This document shows, one piece after another, positions 23,844-32,384 of a stretch of 64,000 nucleotides of DNA (position 1 is the first letter of the stretch; each line of letters starts with the position of its first letter). The position numbers and the translations under genes were made by a program. The DNA comes from Microbispora rosea subsp. aerata (GTDB lineage Bacteria; Actinomycetota; Actinomycetes; Streptosporangiales; Streptosporangiaceae), in assembly GCF_014647835.1 (NCBI RefSeq), contig NZ_BMPY01000011.1, positions 124,001 through 188,000 on the forward strand, written 5' to 3'. Below the pieces are notes generated by a model, which was not told where the DNA came from, did no database searches, and was given only the letters and a program-made list of their open reading frames with translations.

Positions 23844-24174
23844 AACAAAATGCGCGGCATCGTACGGTCTCTTTCTCCCGGCACGGCGGTGAATCGAATC
23901 GCGCGCCGGGAGGGGAAAACGAAATCACAGTCGCGACCGTACCGCCGCCCGCCCCCGCGAATGCTTACGGATCCATGACGGGCCGCCGCGACAAGCCCGC
24001 GCGGATCTGCCCTCTGGAGCAGGGACGATCCGAGCCTCGGCGTCCCCCAGAGCATCCCCTAGCGGAAGCGGCACCTCCATGAGGTGCCGGAACGTCCGTG
24101 AACACATCCTCGCGCCCGCGAAACCATGCGGCCTCAGCCGGTGAGCGACGCGGGGAACGGGCAACCCCAGCGGA
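23844..24174. other. Intergenic region without a gene
   Basis: About 330 bp between the oxidoreductase and the response regulator. It contains the terminator hairpin at 24069-24089 and GC-rich stretches, but no convincing ORF. The motifs needed to call a known riboswitch class were not recognised. Confidence 0.5.
24069..24089 (-). terminator. Hairpin downstream of the two-component operon
   Basis: CGGCACCTC and GAGGTGCCG form a perfect 9-bp stem around CAT. It lies 86 bp past the response regulator stop. There is no U tract, as is usual in this GC range. Confidence 0.55.
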
Positions 24175-24819
24175 TCAGGAGCCGAGGTAGCGCAGCACGG
24201 CCAGGACCCGGCGGCTGTAGCCGGTGCCGTGCGACAGCCCGAGCTTGTCGAACAGGGCGTTGACGTGCTTTTCGACCGCGCTCTGCGACACGTGCAGCGA
24301 CTGGGCGATCGAGGCGTTGGTGAGGCCCTGGGCCATGAGCTCCAGCACCTCGCGTTCGCGGTTGGTCAGCCGCGTCAGCGGGTCGGCGTGGCTGGTGCGG
24401 GCGAGAAGCTGGCGCACCACCTCCGGGTCGAAGGCCGTCCCGCCCGCGCCCACCCGCTCCAGCGCGTCCAGGAAGTCGCCGACCTCGGCCACGCGGTCCT
24501 TCAGCAGGTAGCCGACCCCGGCGATGCTGCCGCTCATCAGCTCGGTGGCGTACTTCTTCTCGACGTACTGCGACAGCACCAGCACCTTGACCTCCGGCCG
24601 GCGCCGCCGGATCTCCAGGGCGGCGCGCAGGCCCTCGTCGGTGTGGGTGGGCGGCATCCGCACGTCGACCACCACGACATCGGGCCGTTCGCCGGCCACC
24701 GCCTCCAGGAGCGCCTCGGCGTCGCCGACCGCGGCCACGACGTCATGGCCTTCCTCCTGCAGCAGCCGCACCAGGCCCTCGCGGAGCAGGGCGGAGTCTT
24801 CGGCCAGCATCACGCGCAC
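24175..24819 (-). CDS. NarL/LuxR-family response regulator
   Basis: A 214-residue regulator. The receiver domain has acidic Asp8 and the phosphoacceptor Asp52 in VVVDVRMPPTHTDEG; the GerE-type DNA-binding domain lies at about 145-205 (LTNREREVLELMAQGLTNASIAQSLHVSQSAVEKHVNALFDKLGL). The GTG at 24819 overlaps the kinase gene by 10 bp, giving a coupled kinase-regulator pair. The PPTHTDEG turn marks a subgroup common in actinobacteria that pairs with HPK7 kinases. Targets unknown. Confidence 0.88.
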   Translation of the reverse strand: MRVMLAEDSALLREGLVRLLQEEGHDVVAAVGDAEALLEAVAGERPDVVVVDVRMPPTHTDEGLRAALEIRRRRPEVKVLVLSQYVEKKYATELMSGSIAGVGYLLKDRVAEVGDFLDALERVGAGGTAFDPEVVRQLLARTSHADPLTRLTNREREVLELMAQGLTNASIAQSLHVSQSAVEKHVNALFDKLGLSHGTGYSRRVLAVLRYLGS

Positions 24820-25895
24820 GGCAGCTCCGCCTCGATCAGGGTCGGCCCGCCGGGCGGGCTGGTCACAGTGAACCGGCCGTCCAGCGCGGCCACCCGCCGC
24901 GCCAGCCCGGTCAGCCCGCCGCCGGCAGGGTCGGCTCCGCCGACGCCGTCGTCCCGTACGCGCACGACGACCATGCTGCCCTCCCGGCGTACGTCGATGG
25001 TGACCAGGGTGGCCCGGGAGTGCTTGGCGGCGTTCGTCACGGCCTCGCTGGCCACGAAGTAGGCGGCCGTCTCCACCTGCGCCGGTGGCCGCTCGGGCAG
25101 CTCGCAGGTCACCTTGACCGCGACCGCGGCCCGCTCGGCCACCCCGGCCAGCGCCTCCGCCAGCCCGTGCGCGTCTAGCCCCGACGGGTAGACCCGCCAG
25201 GCCACCTCGCGCAGCTCCACCAGGGCCTGCCGGGCCTGCTCGTGGAGCTGTTCCAGCAGCTCGGGACGGCCCCGGCGGGCGCGCCCCGCGAGCATGGACA
25301 GCGCCACCAGCCGCTGCTGCACCCCGTCGTGGAGGTCGCGCTCGATGCGCCGCCGTTCGGCGTCGACCGCCGCGACGACCCCGGCGCGGCTCTCGGTCAG
25401 CTCGGTGATCCGCCGCCGCAGCGCCTCGGTCGGGTCCGGCCCGAGGAGGCGTACGGCCAGCCGTCGCTCCAGCACGTCCACCCCCACCAGGCCGGACAGG
25501 TCCAGGAAGAGCAGGACGGTGCCCGAGAGGACGGCGTAGGCCAGCAGCGGCGGCGTGGGCAGCATGCCGTCCACCGCCTCTCCCCGGCTCCACGACCAGA
25601 TCGCCCTGACCGCCAGGACGACCCCCACCCCCAGCAGCAGCACCACCATGCCGCCCAGGAGGCCGACGGGCGTCCGCGCGGCCAGGTAGCGCAGCTCGCC
25701 GCCCGCGTCGCGGCCCGGCAGGTCCAGGCGCAGCCGCCGCAGCTCCAGCCGGGTCAGCCACGCCGCCGCCGTCCGTACGGCGGGCCGGTCGGCGAAGGGC
25801 GCCGCCACCGGCACGAAGACCAACCCCACGAGGGCGGTGACCGCGCCGGCGGTCACCGCACCGACGAGCCGAAGCCCTCTAACCGTCCAGTGCAT
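24810..25895 (-). CDS. HPK7-type sensor histidine kinase
   Basis: A 361-residue kinase. Membrane segments lie near residues 10-32, 78-100 and 118-140. The dimerisation helix has ERRRIERDLHDGVQQRLVAL with phosphoacceptor His189, followed by an ATPase domain (EAVTNAAKHSRAT, VRDDGVGGADP, GGGLTGLARRVAALDG). It has no separate sensor domain, so the signal is probably sensed in the membrane. It overlaps the DedA gene by 17 bp upstream and the regulator by 10 bp downstream, making a three-gene operon. Confidence 0.88.
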   Translation of the reverse strand: MHWTVRGLRLVGAVTAGAVTALVGLVFVPVAAPFADRPAVRTAAAWLTRLELRRLRLDLPGRDAGGELRYLAARTPVGLLGGMVVLLLGVGVVLAVRAIWSWSRGEAVDGMLPTPPLLAYAVLSGTVLLFLDLSGLVGVDVLERRLAVRLLGPDPTEALRRRITELTESRAGVVAAVDAERRRIERDLHDGVQQRLVALSMLAGRARRGRPELLEQLHEQARQALVELREVAWRVYPSGLDAHGLAEALAGVAERAAVAVKVTCELPERPPAQVETAAYFVASEAVTNAAKHSRATLVTIDVRREGSMVVVRVRDDGVGGADPAGGGLTGLARRVAALDGRFTVTSPPGGPTLIEAELPCA

Positions 25896-26496
25896 GCCGT
25901 CCCTTGCGCCGCTCGCTCAGCCGTACGCCCACGAAGACCAGCACGGCGAGCGCCACCATGGCGACGACCGCGTTGGTGGCCGCGCCGACGTAGGTCTCCA
26001 CCAGCGACCAGTTCTCTCCCAGGGTCCAGCCTGCCAGCACGAAGAGGGTGTTCCAGATGAGGCTGCCGGCCGTGGTCAGGAGCGTGAAGACGCCCAGCGG
26101 CATGCGCTCGACCCCGGCGGGAACGGAGATCAGGCTGCGGAAGATCGGGATCATCCGCCCGAAGAACACCGTCTTGCGCCCGTGCTTGAGAAACCAGGCC
26201 TCGGTCTTGACGATGTCCGACACCTTGAGCAGCGGGATCCGCGCGGCCAGGGCCAGCGTGCGCTCGCGGCCGAGCAGCGCGCCGGCCCAGTACAGCGCCA
26301 GCGCCCCGGCCACGGACCCCGCCGTGGTCCACAGCAGGACGGCGAACAGGTTCATCTCGCCCCGAGAGGCGGTGAAACCCGCCAGCGGCAGGATCACCTC
26401 GCTGGGGAGGGGCGGGAAGAGGTTCTCCAGCGCGATCGCGATCGCGGCGCCCGGCGCGCCGAGGGTCTCCATGAGGTCGATCAGCCATTCGGTCAT
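25879..26496 (-). CDS. DedA-family membrane protein
   Basis: A 205-residue integral membrane protein. It has the family marks: ENLFPPLPSEVILPLAGF near residue 25, GRMIPIFRSLISVPAGVERMP near 115, and an aromatic-rich loop GSLIWNTLF. DedA proteins act in membrane lipid (polyprenyl phosphate or phospholipid) translocation and proton homeostasis. The ATG at 26496 is chosen; longer frames extend into the promoter. It is the first gene of the operon with the kinase and regulator, so envelope state may be what the pair senses (inference). Confidence 0.88.
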   Translation of the reverse strand: MTEWLIDLMETLGAPGAAIAIALENLFPPLPSEVILPLAGFTASRGEMNLFAVLLWTTAGSVAGALALYWAGALLGRERTLALAARIPLLKVSDIVKTEAWFLKHGRKTVFFGRMIPIFRSLISVPAGVERMPLGVFTLLTTAGSLIWNTLFVLAGWTLGENWSLVETYVGAATNAVVAMVALAVLVFVGVRLSERRKGRHALDG

Positions 26497-26801
26497 GCCC
26501 GGGAGCCTAGAAACGGCCGACCTGCGGCCACCATGAGGCGCATGGCCGTTCACAGGTGTGGAAAACCACAGGGCCCGGATCCGCGCACGTGACGGCCCCG
26601 GCCGCACGAAAACGTTCAAGCGGCCACTCCCCGGGAGTCGAAAAGTTTCCGGACGATCTGTCGGATTTGTCGAGGCTGGAGGGCCGTTGACTCGCCCGTA
26701 CCGCACGTTGTAGGCGGCGATCCCCGTGAACTCACTGGTGATTGTGCCTCTTGACGTACAACTAGCGGCTTCCTATGGTCTGCATTACTTTCGTAACGCG
26801 A

Positions 26802-26814
26802 CCGAAACTTTCGG
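26802..26814. promoter_or_regulatory. Palindrome CCGAAACTTTCGG (xylan-type operator)
   Basis: A perfect 13-bp palindrome of the GAAANTTTC type. Such sites are known from promoters of actinomycete xylan genes, bound by LacI-family repressors. It lies ahead of the deacetylase and xylanase genes. A looser half-match (CGTTTCGG) follows near 26825. Confidence 0.6.
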
Positions 26815-26834
26815 ACATCGTCGTCGTTTCGGAG

Positions 26835-27542
26835 ATGGAGTCATCGTGGTCAACCGACGCCGGCGCCCACGCAGGCCACGCAGTTCCACCGGCCGCGACG
26901 GGTCTGCCGCCCGGCATGGCGCATCCGGCCCCGCCGGGCACGCCGACCCCCACGGTCGTCGACTCGACCCGCGGCGGCGGGAGGTCGGTGAGCTTCACCT
27001 TCGACGACGGCCCGAATCCCCCCGACACACTGCGCCTGCTCGGCGTGCTGCGCAGGCATCGCGTGGAGGCCGTCTTCTGCCTGTGGGGCGATCATGTGCG
27101 GCGGCACCCGGAGGTCGTCCGGCGGATCGCCGCCGACGGGCACACGCTGTGCAATCACGGCATGCACCACGACGACATGGCGTCCTGGCCGGCGGAGCGC
27201 ATCCGCGCCGACCTGCTGAAGACGAGCGCCGCCATCCGCGCGGCGGTGCCGGGGGCGCGCATTCCGTACTTCCGGGCCCCGTACGGCAGATGGGGGCAGA
27301 CGCCGGCCGTCGCGGCCGATCTCGGCATGCGGGCGCTGGGCTGGCGGCTGGCCGTCGGCGACTGGGAATCGCCGGGCACCGCCGAGCTGATTCGCCGCCT
27401 GAGAGAAGGGATCACACCGGGGGCGGTGGTCCTGATGCACGACGGCGGCGGGGACCGGAGCCAGACCGTCGACGCCGTCGACGCGATCATCCCCGTGCTC
27501 AGGTCCGAGGGATGGCGCCTGTCGCTGCCCGCCCGGGGCTGA
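26835..27542 (+). CDS. Polysaccharide deacetylase (NodB domain, CE4)
   Basis: The NodB core is complete: SFTFDDGPNPPDT, then NHGMHHDDMASW with metal-binding histidines, YFRAPYGRWG, and AVVLMHDGG near the end. It would remove acetyl groups from a polysaccharide such as xylan, chitin or peptidoglycan. The next gene is a GH10 xylanase 51 bp on, so acetyl-xylan is a good guess. The start is uncertain: the ATG at 26835 has GGAG too close, and the ATG at 26775 would place the palindrome inside the gene. No convincing signal peptide is seen from either start. Confidence 0.8.
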   Translation: MESSWSTDAGAHAGHAVPPAATGLPPGMAHPAPPGTPTPTVVDSTRGGGRSVSFTFDDGPNPPDTLRLLGVLRRHRVEAVFCLWGDHVRRHPEVVRRIAADGHTLCNHGMHHDDMASWPAERIRADLLKTSAAIRAAVPGARIPYFRAPYGRWGQTPAVAADLGMRALGWRLAVGDWESPGTAELIRRLREGITPGAVVLMHDGGGDRSQTVDAVDAIIPVLRSEGWRLSLPARG

Positions 27543-27593
27543 CCTGACCGCAGCACCCTTCAACCCCCCGTTTCTCACCCCCGAGGAGTTGCT

Positions 27594-28751
27594 TTGTTGC
27601 GTTCCGCACTGTCTATCGGCGTCCTGAGCGCCACGGTTCTGCTGAGCGGGGTGGCTCTCACCGGCTCGGCCGCGGCCGAGCCCGGCGGCGCCGCTCCCGC
27701 GCACGGCCCCGCCCACTCCCAGCACAACCGCCCCCCGGCGGACTCGCTGCGCGCCCTCGGCGACCGCATCGGCCTGCGCATCGGCACCGCGGTGAACATG
27801 GACGAGCTCGGCAGCAACGCCGAGTACACCCGGATCACGGCCGAGCAGTTCTCCAGCGTCACCGCCGAGAACGTGATGAAGTGGGAGGCGGTGGAGCCCA
27901 CCCGCGGCCAGTACGACTGGGCCGCGGCCGACCGGCTGATCGACTTCGCGAAGAAGAACAAGCAGCTCGTCCGCGGCCACACGCTGGTGTGGCACAGCCA
28001 GCTGCCCCAGTGGCTCTCCTCCGACGGCTACAACACCACCCTGTCGAACAGCGAGCTGAAGGCCCTGCTCAAGAAGCACGTCCAGGACCAGGTGCGGCAC
28101 TTCAAGGGCAAGATCTGGCAGTGGGACGTCGTCAACGAGGCGTTCGACGACAACGGCAAGCCCCGCGAGACCATCTGGTACAAGGCGTGGGGCGGCCTCG
28201 GCTACATCGCCGACGCCTTCCGCTGGGCCCGTGAGGCCGACCCCAAGGCCCTGCTGTTCTACAACGACTACAACCTCGAGTTCACCGGGCCGAAGAGCAA
28301 CGCGGTGTACGACTTCGTCAAGACGCTCAAGGCCCAGCGCGTGCCCATCGACGGCGTCGGCTTCCAGGGCCACCTCGCCACCCAGTACGGCTTCCCCGAC
28401 CTGGAGAACAACCTGCGGCGCTTCGCGGACCTCGGCCTGAAGGTGGCCGAGACCGAGGTGGACGTCCGTACGTTCACCGAGACCGAGAACGTGAACACCC
28501 CGACCAACCCGCTGGCGCCGTACGCCCAGGAGAGCTACTGGTCCCGCGCCCTGAAGGCCTGCCTGGCGGTGCGCGAGTGCATCTCGTTCACCCCGTGGGG
28601 CTTCGGCGACACCTACTCCTGGATCCCCGGCTGGTTCAAGGACCCGCAGGAGGGCGCCGCTCTGCTGTACGACGGCGACCTGAAGCCCAAGTCGCAGTAC
28701 TACGTGATCCAGCAGGACCTCGCCCTCGCCGCCGGCGCCCCGCGCCGCTGA
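27594..28751 (+). CDS. Secreted GH10 endo-beta-1,4-xylanase
   Basis: A 385-residue protein from TTG at 27594 (or the TTG after it) with GAGGAG upstream. Residues 1-28 are a signal peptide (hydrophobic LSIGVLSATVLLSGVALTG, cleavage after AAA). The GH10 barrel spans about 55-375. The acid/base is Glu182 in WDVVNEAF and the nucleophile is Glu288 in AETEVDV. VTAENVMKWE, RGHTLVWHSQ and FTPWGFGD are also classic. It lacks a carbohydrate-binding module and ends with the catalytic domain. It cleaves internal bonds in xylan outside the cell. A terminator follows. Confidence 0.93.
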   Translation: MLRSALSIGVLSATVLLSGVALTGSAAAEPGGAAPAHGPAHSQHNRPPADSLRALGDRIGLRIGTAVNMDELGSNAEYTRITAEQFSSVTAENVMKWEAVEPTRGQYDWAAADRLIDFAKKNKQLVRGHTLVWHSQLPQWLSSDGYNTTLSNSELKALLKKHVQDQVRHFKGKIWQWDVVNEAFDDNGKPRETIWYKAWGGLGYIADAFRWAREADPKALLFYNDYNLEFTGPKSNAVYDFVKTLKAQRVPIDGVGFQGHLATQYGFPDLENNLRRFADLGLKVAETEVDVRTFTETENVNTPTNPLAPYAQESYWSRALKACLAVRECISFTPWGFGDTYSWIPGWFKDPQEGAALLYDGDLKPKSQYYVIQQDLALAAGAPRR

Positions 28752-28772
28752 CGCAGGGCCGTACGTGACCCA

Positions 28773-28809
28773 CGCCCGGGGCCGCGCCCGTCAGGTGCGG
28801 CCCCGGGCG
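28773..28809 (+). terminator. Terminator after the xylanase gene
   Basis: GCCCGGGGCCGC (28774-28785) pairs with GCGGCCCCGGGC (28797-28808), and the outer C/G also pairs. A second hairpin with TACGCCGT/ACGGCGTA arms lies at about 28828-28852, close to the end of the opposing MerR gene. Confidence 0.7.
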
Positions 28810-28852
28810 CCGTGCGTGTGACGGGTACGCCGTGGCGAGCGAACGGCGTACG

Positions 28853-29854
28853 TCACCGGGCGTCGCCGCGCAGCTTGAGAATGTACGCCGCGGTGAGCGC
28901 GACGGCACGGTCGTCGTCGTGCGACAGCTCCGCGAGCGCCCCCGAGGTCGTCGGCCCCGGGATGTCCGCGAGCGCCTGGGTCAGCCGCAGCCGTACGGGC
29001 GCCGGGACGGCGTCGTCGGCGAGGCGGTCGACGAGCCCGGCGGCGATCCGCTCCGCCGACGCGGGGTCACCCGCCAGCCCGCTGAGCGCGTCGGCCGCGT
29101 CGGTGTCGTTCACCCCGTCGACGATCATGTCGATGAGCGTCGGGACCGCGTCGGCCACGCCACGCGCCCCCAGCGTCAAGGCCGCATACCTGCGGACCAC
29201 GAGGTCGGGATTGGTGAGCGCGTCCCGCAGCAGTTCGGTCGACGCGGCGCTCGGAATCTCGGCGATGGACTGCACGGCCCGCTTGCGCACCTCGGCCACC
29301 GGCGAGCCGAGGCCCTCCGCCAGCGGCCCCAACGCGGCGTCGCCCGACCGCGCCAGAGCCCAGCGAAGGGCTCCGGCGACGTTCGGGTCCGTCTCGCACA
29401 ACACCGCCTCGGCCAGGGCCTCCGCCGGAACCTGCGCGTCTGAGGACAGGGCCGCCCGCTGGCGCTTGCCCGCGCTCTCCGACCCCAGCGCCTGCAGGAG
29501 CGCGACGATCCGCAGGACGTCCTCCCAGTCGGCCGGTTCCGCGGCGTCGATCCGAAGCAGCCGCGTGAGCAGCTCCGTCTCGGCCGCGATGCGTTCCCGG
29601 GTCTGGCGGATGAGATCGTGGACGAGCTCCGACGGTGTGAAGCCGGGATCGTCCAGCGCGCGCCCGACCTCACGCAGCGACAGCCCCAGCGACCGCAGGA
29701 TCTCGATGTGGAAGATCCGCTGGATGTCCTCGGCGGAGTATTCCCGATAGCCGGACCCGGTGCGGCCAGTCGGCCGCACCAGGCCGAGCGACTCGTAGTG
29801 CCGGAGCATGCGGGCGCTGACCCCTGACCGTCGTGCCACGTCACCGATCAGCAC
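28853..29854 (-). CDS. MerR-family regulator fused to a HEAT-repeat domain
   Basis: A 333-residue protein. Residues 1-70 are a MerR DNA-binding domain (LIGDVARRSGVSARMLRHYESLGLVRPTGRTGSGYREYS), followed by a dimer helix to about 125. From about 135 to the end is a helical solenoid of HEAT-type repeats (EVRKRAVQSIAEIP, VVRRYAALTLGARGVADAVPTLIDMI, VRLRLTQALADIPGP). There are no sensor cysteines, so the solenoid probably binds a protein or ligand. It lies 6 bp after a separate HEAT-repeat gene and is surely cotranscribed with it. Confidence 0.85.
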   Translation of the reverse strand: MLIGDVARRSGVSARMLRHYESLGLVRPTGRTGSGYREYSAEDIQRIFHIEILRSLGLSLREVGRALDDPGFTPSELVHDLIRQTRERIAAETELLTRLLRIDAAEPADWEDVLRIVALLQALGSESAGKRQRAALSSDAQVPAEALAEAVLCETDPNVAGALRWALARSGDAALGPLAEGLGSPVAEVRKRAVQSIAEIPSAASTELLRDALTNPDLVVRRYAALTLGARGVADAVPTLIDMIVDGVNDTDAADALSGLAGDPASAERIAAGLVDRLADDAVPAPVRLRLTQALADIPGPTTSGALAELSHDDDRAVALTAAYILKLRGDAR

Positions 29855-29860
29855 CGCATG

Positions 29861-30529
29861 TCACCCCGCATGGCTCGCCGTCCCGAGGACCGAGACGCGC
29901 TTGGCCTCCTCGATCGCGAACTCGAACCCCGCCTCCGGGTCACGCCACAGCCGCTCCGTGGCGGTCGCGTGCAGGCGTACCCCCGGATCGGGGTCCGTCA
30001 TCGCGGCGCGCAGCACGGGCAGGATCACCTCGCCGAGCGCGATCAGCGCCCGGCTGAGGCTCAGCCGCGTCTCACGCCCGCCGCGGCCGAGCTGCGTCGC
30101 CAGCACCTCCGCCAGCCCGGGCTTGTCGTCCTCGGGCACGAGCACGACCGCTGCCCGCCAGGCGCTGCGCGCCACCTCGTCGTCGGCGTCGGTCAGCAGC
30201 TCCCGCGTGATCGCCGGCCAAGCCCGCCGGTCCCCGACCTTGGACAGCGTGTGCAACGCCTGGCTGCGTGCCTGCGTACGCTCCGAGCCGAGCTGCTCGA
30301 CGAGCTTCGGGACCGTCACCGACGCCGGATGGCGGGTGAGCGCCCACGTGAGCATGTCGCGTACGTAGAAGTCGGGCTCGACCGCGCACCGCTCGATGAG
30401 CTTGTCGACGTACGACGGGTCCGGGGTCGTGCCGATCGCCAGCACGGCCTGCAGCCGCACCGAGGCGCTGTCGTCCTCCAGCCCTCGCAGCGCTCGCGTC
30501 GTGTTCGTGTTCTCTTCCGGCATGGCCAT
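29861..30529 (-). CDS. HEAT-repeat protein
   Basis: A 222-residue helical-repeat protein. Four or five HEAT units can be seen (ASVRLQAVLAIGTTPDPSYVDKLIE, VRDMLTWALTRHPASVTVPKLVEQL, ARSQALHTLSKVGDRRAWPAITREL, ETRLSLSRALIALGEVILPVLRAAM). The ATG at 30529 has GAGGAGG 8 bp upstream. It probably pairs with the MerR-HEAT regulator encoded next, as a partner or sensor. A degenerate copy of its 3' third is found at 32385-32670. Confidence 0.8.
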   Translation of the reverse strand: MAMPEENTNTTRALRGLEDDSASVRLQAVLAIGTTPDPSYVDKLIERCAVEPDFYVRDMLTWALTRHPASVTVPKLVEQLGSERTQARSQALHTLSKVGDRRAWPAITRELLTDADDEVARSAWRAAVVLVPEDDKPGLAEVLATQLGRGGRETRLSLSRALIALGEVILPVLRAAMTDPDPGVRLHATATERLWRDPEAGFEFAIEEAKRVSVLGTASHAG

Positions 30530-30926
30530 CGGGACCACCTCCTCGGCCACAGTGAAGGGCTTGTCACTGTGTCAAGGTCAAGCGCGCGCGGATACGCCAG
30601 AGCTCCAGCCGGCTCGGGCCCGAGCGCAGCCGGCCGCTTGCCCTGCAGGTAGTAATCCAGGACCTCGGCGGCGAGCGACGACGGTGACGGCCTGGTCATG
30701 GCGGCAAGCATGACCAGATCACGGCGACGGGATCAACGCGATTATCGAGAGCCGGATGACGGCCGCTGTGATTCACGCGCATTCTTGCGACGTCTTGCGA
30801 CTTCACGCGACTTCTCGCGGCAAATGCGGGCAGGCCGGGGCGCGCGAAGGTAGCGTCGGAGGCGTCAAGATCTTTTCGATGGGCGTGTGAGAACTTCCGC
30901 GCCGACACCTTCATCAGGAGCCGGCA
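30530..30926. other. Intergenic region, promoters only
   Basis: Almost 400 bp between the divergent HEAT gene and the gene at 30927. A short leftward frame from an ATG at 30699 (MTRPSPSSLAAEVLDYYLQG) is protein-like for about 30 residues but runs out of frame into the HEAT gene; I do not call it. Nothing else is recognised. Confidence 0.4.
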
Positions 30927-32159
30927 ATGGGTGACGAAATCGAGCTGATCAGCGACGGCGACGGCCTGACCGTCATCGGAAGTCCGAAGGCCGTCGATCG
31001 CTTCCTCGCCTCCGAAGGACTGTCGGCCAAAGACCTGCCACTGGACAGGCTCAAATCCACCATCCGCACCGCGGCCGAGGCCGCGCAGACGGGGTCCGAA
31101 ATCGTGTCCAAAACGGGCCGCTGGGTGAAGTTGACCGAGCAGTCCGCGGAAGCTCTCAAGAAGTACAAGCTGATGAAAGGCCCGAATTCGGATGTCAGCC
31201 GCGCCGTTTTGACGGAGAACGGCAAGATCAAGGGGCTTCTCCAATTGGCGACACCCGGATCGCTTCTGGCCAACCCGGCGCTTCTGGCCGGCGTCGCGGG
31301 GCTCATGGCACAGCTCGCCATGCGGGACGCCATGGAAGAGATCACCGACTATCTCGCCGCGATCGACAAGAAGGTCGACGACGTGCTCCGCGGCCAGAAA
31401 GACGCGGTGCTGGCGGACATGATCGGAGCGGGCCTCGTCATCGACGAGGCCATGACCGCCCGGGAGCAGGTGGGCCGGGTGTCCGAGATCACCTGGTCGA
31501 AGGTGCAGGCCACGTCGATGACGATCGCGCGAACCCAGGCGTACGCGTTGCGTCAGCTCGACGCGCTCGCCGAGAAGCTGGAGAGCACGACCAATATCGG
31601 TGATCTCGCCAAGGTGTCCAAGGACGCGGAGTCGGCGGTTCGGGAGTGGCTCGCCGTTCTGGCCCGTTGTTTCCAACTGCAGGACGCGGTCGCCGTATTG
31701 GAACTCGACCGGGTCCTGGACGCGTCTCCGGAGGAGCTGGACCGGCACCGCATCGCGCTCAAGACCGCCCGGCAGAACCGGATGGAACTCATCTCACAGA
31801 GCACCGAGCGTTTGATGGCTCGCATCACCGCCGCCGTCGCCACGGCCAACAAGAAGGTGCTGCTGCACCCGACCGCGTCCCCGGCCGTGGTGCATTCAAG
31901 TAACAATGTCACGGTCGCCGTGGCCGACTTCCAGAAGCGACTCGGAATTGAGGGCGGCCGGCAATTGATGGAAGCGAGACGATGGACGGATGCGGCCACG
32001 GAGGTGAAGGACAAGGCGCTCGAGACGGGAGCGGAGGGCCTCAACGCCGCCATGCGCATCGGTAACGAGACCGTCGACATAGCCAAATCGGTGACGGAGA
32101 AGCTTTCCAGCGGAATCGCCGAACAAGTGCTCCGCCTGCGCGGAAACAAGGAAGGCTGA
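30927..32159 (+). CDS. Unknown 410-residue mostly helical protein
   Basis: No family recognised. The ATG follows AGGAG at good distance. Residues 1-45 look like a small alpha/beta segment (EIELISDGDGLTVIGSPKAVDRFL). A Gly/Ala/Leu-rich stretch at about 103-130 (LLQLATPGSLLANPALLAGVAGLMAQLAM) is the only hydrophobic segment and could insert in a membrane. The rest is long amphipathic helix, probably coiled coil, with DYLAAIDKKVDDVLRGQKDAVLADM. A/T-ending codons are more common than in neighbours, suggesting later acquisition. It is followed by a repeat array. Confidence 0.6.
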   Translation: MGDEIELISDGDGLTVIGSPKAVDRFLASEGLSAKDLPLDRLKSTIRTAAEAAQTGSEIVSKTGRWVKLTEQSAEALKKYKLMKGPNSDVSRAVLTENGKIKGLLQLATPGSLLANPALLAGVAGLMAQLAMRDAMEEITDYLAAIDKKVDDVLRGQKDAVLADMIGAGLVIDEAMTAREQVGRVSEITWSKVQATSMTIARTQAYALRQLDALAEKLESTTNIGDLAKVSKDAESAVREWLAVLARCFQLQDAVAVLELDRVLDASPEELDRHRIALKTARQNRMELISQSTERLMARITAAVATANKKVLLHPTASPAVVHSSNNVTVAVADFQKRLGIEGGRQLMEARRWTDAATEVKDKALETGAEGLNAAMRIGNETVDIAKSVTEKLSSGIAEQVLRLRGNKEG

Positions 32160-32202
32160 GACACCGGCACGAATGCGCCCGCGGCACGCCATATTGCCGC
32201 CA

Positions 32203-32383
32203 ATCTCAGCCCCGGCGGACCACCAGGCTCAGCCCCGTTGGCCACCACCCGCCGGTCCGTCCAGCGCAGCCCTGCCGGGCCACCGACTCGACCCCACCTC
32301 GCCCCGCTGGATCACCAACCTCAGCCCTGCCGGGCCGCGAATCTGAGCTCCACCGGGCCAACAAGCCCAGCCCTGCCGGCCGG
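32203..32383. repeat. Degenerate array around CTCAGCCCTGCCGGGCCACCAA
   Basis: Seven imperfect units start near 32205, 32228, 32266, 32287, 32320, 32344 and 32367, with spacings of 21-38 bp. The shared core is CAGCCCYGCCGGGCCACC. No reading frame is kept. Confidence 0.6.
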
Positions 32384-32384
32384 A

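Noticed and set aside
23844-24174. Possible riboswitch before the haem-molybdopterin gene
   Set aside because: Some GC-rich hairpins are present but no conserved core of TPP, cobalamin, Moco, glycine or c-di-AMP classes could be recognised.
30316-30711. Small gene starting at 30699 before the HEAT gene
   Set aside because: Protein-like for about 30 residues, then out-of-frame reading of the HEAT gene; no ribosome site that fits well.
32203-32383. CRISPR array
   Set aside because: Unit spacing is irregular and repeats are degenerate with no distinct spacers and no cas genes.
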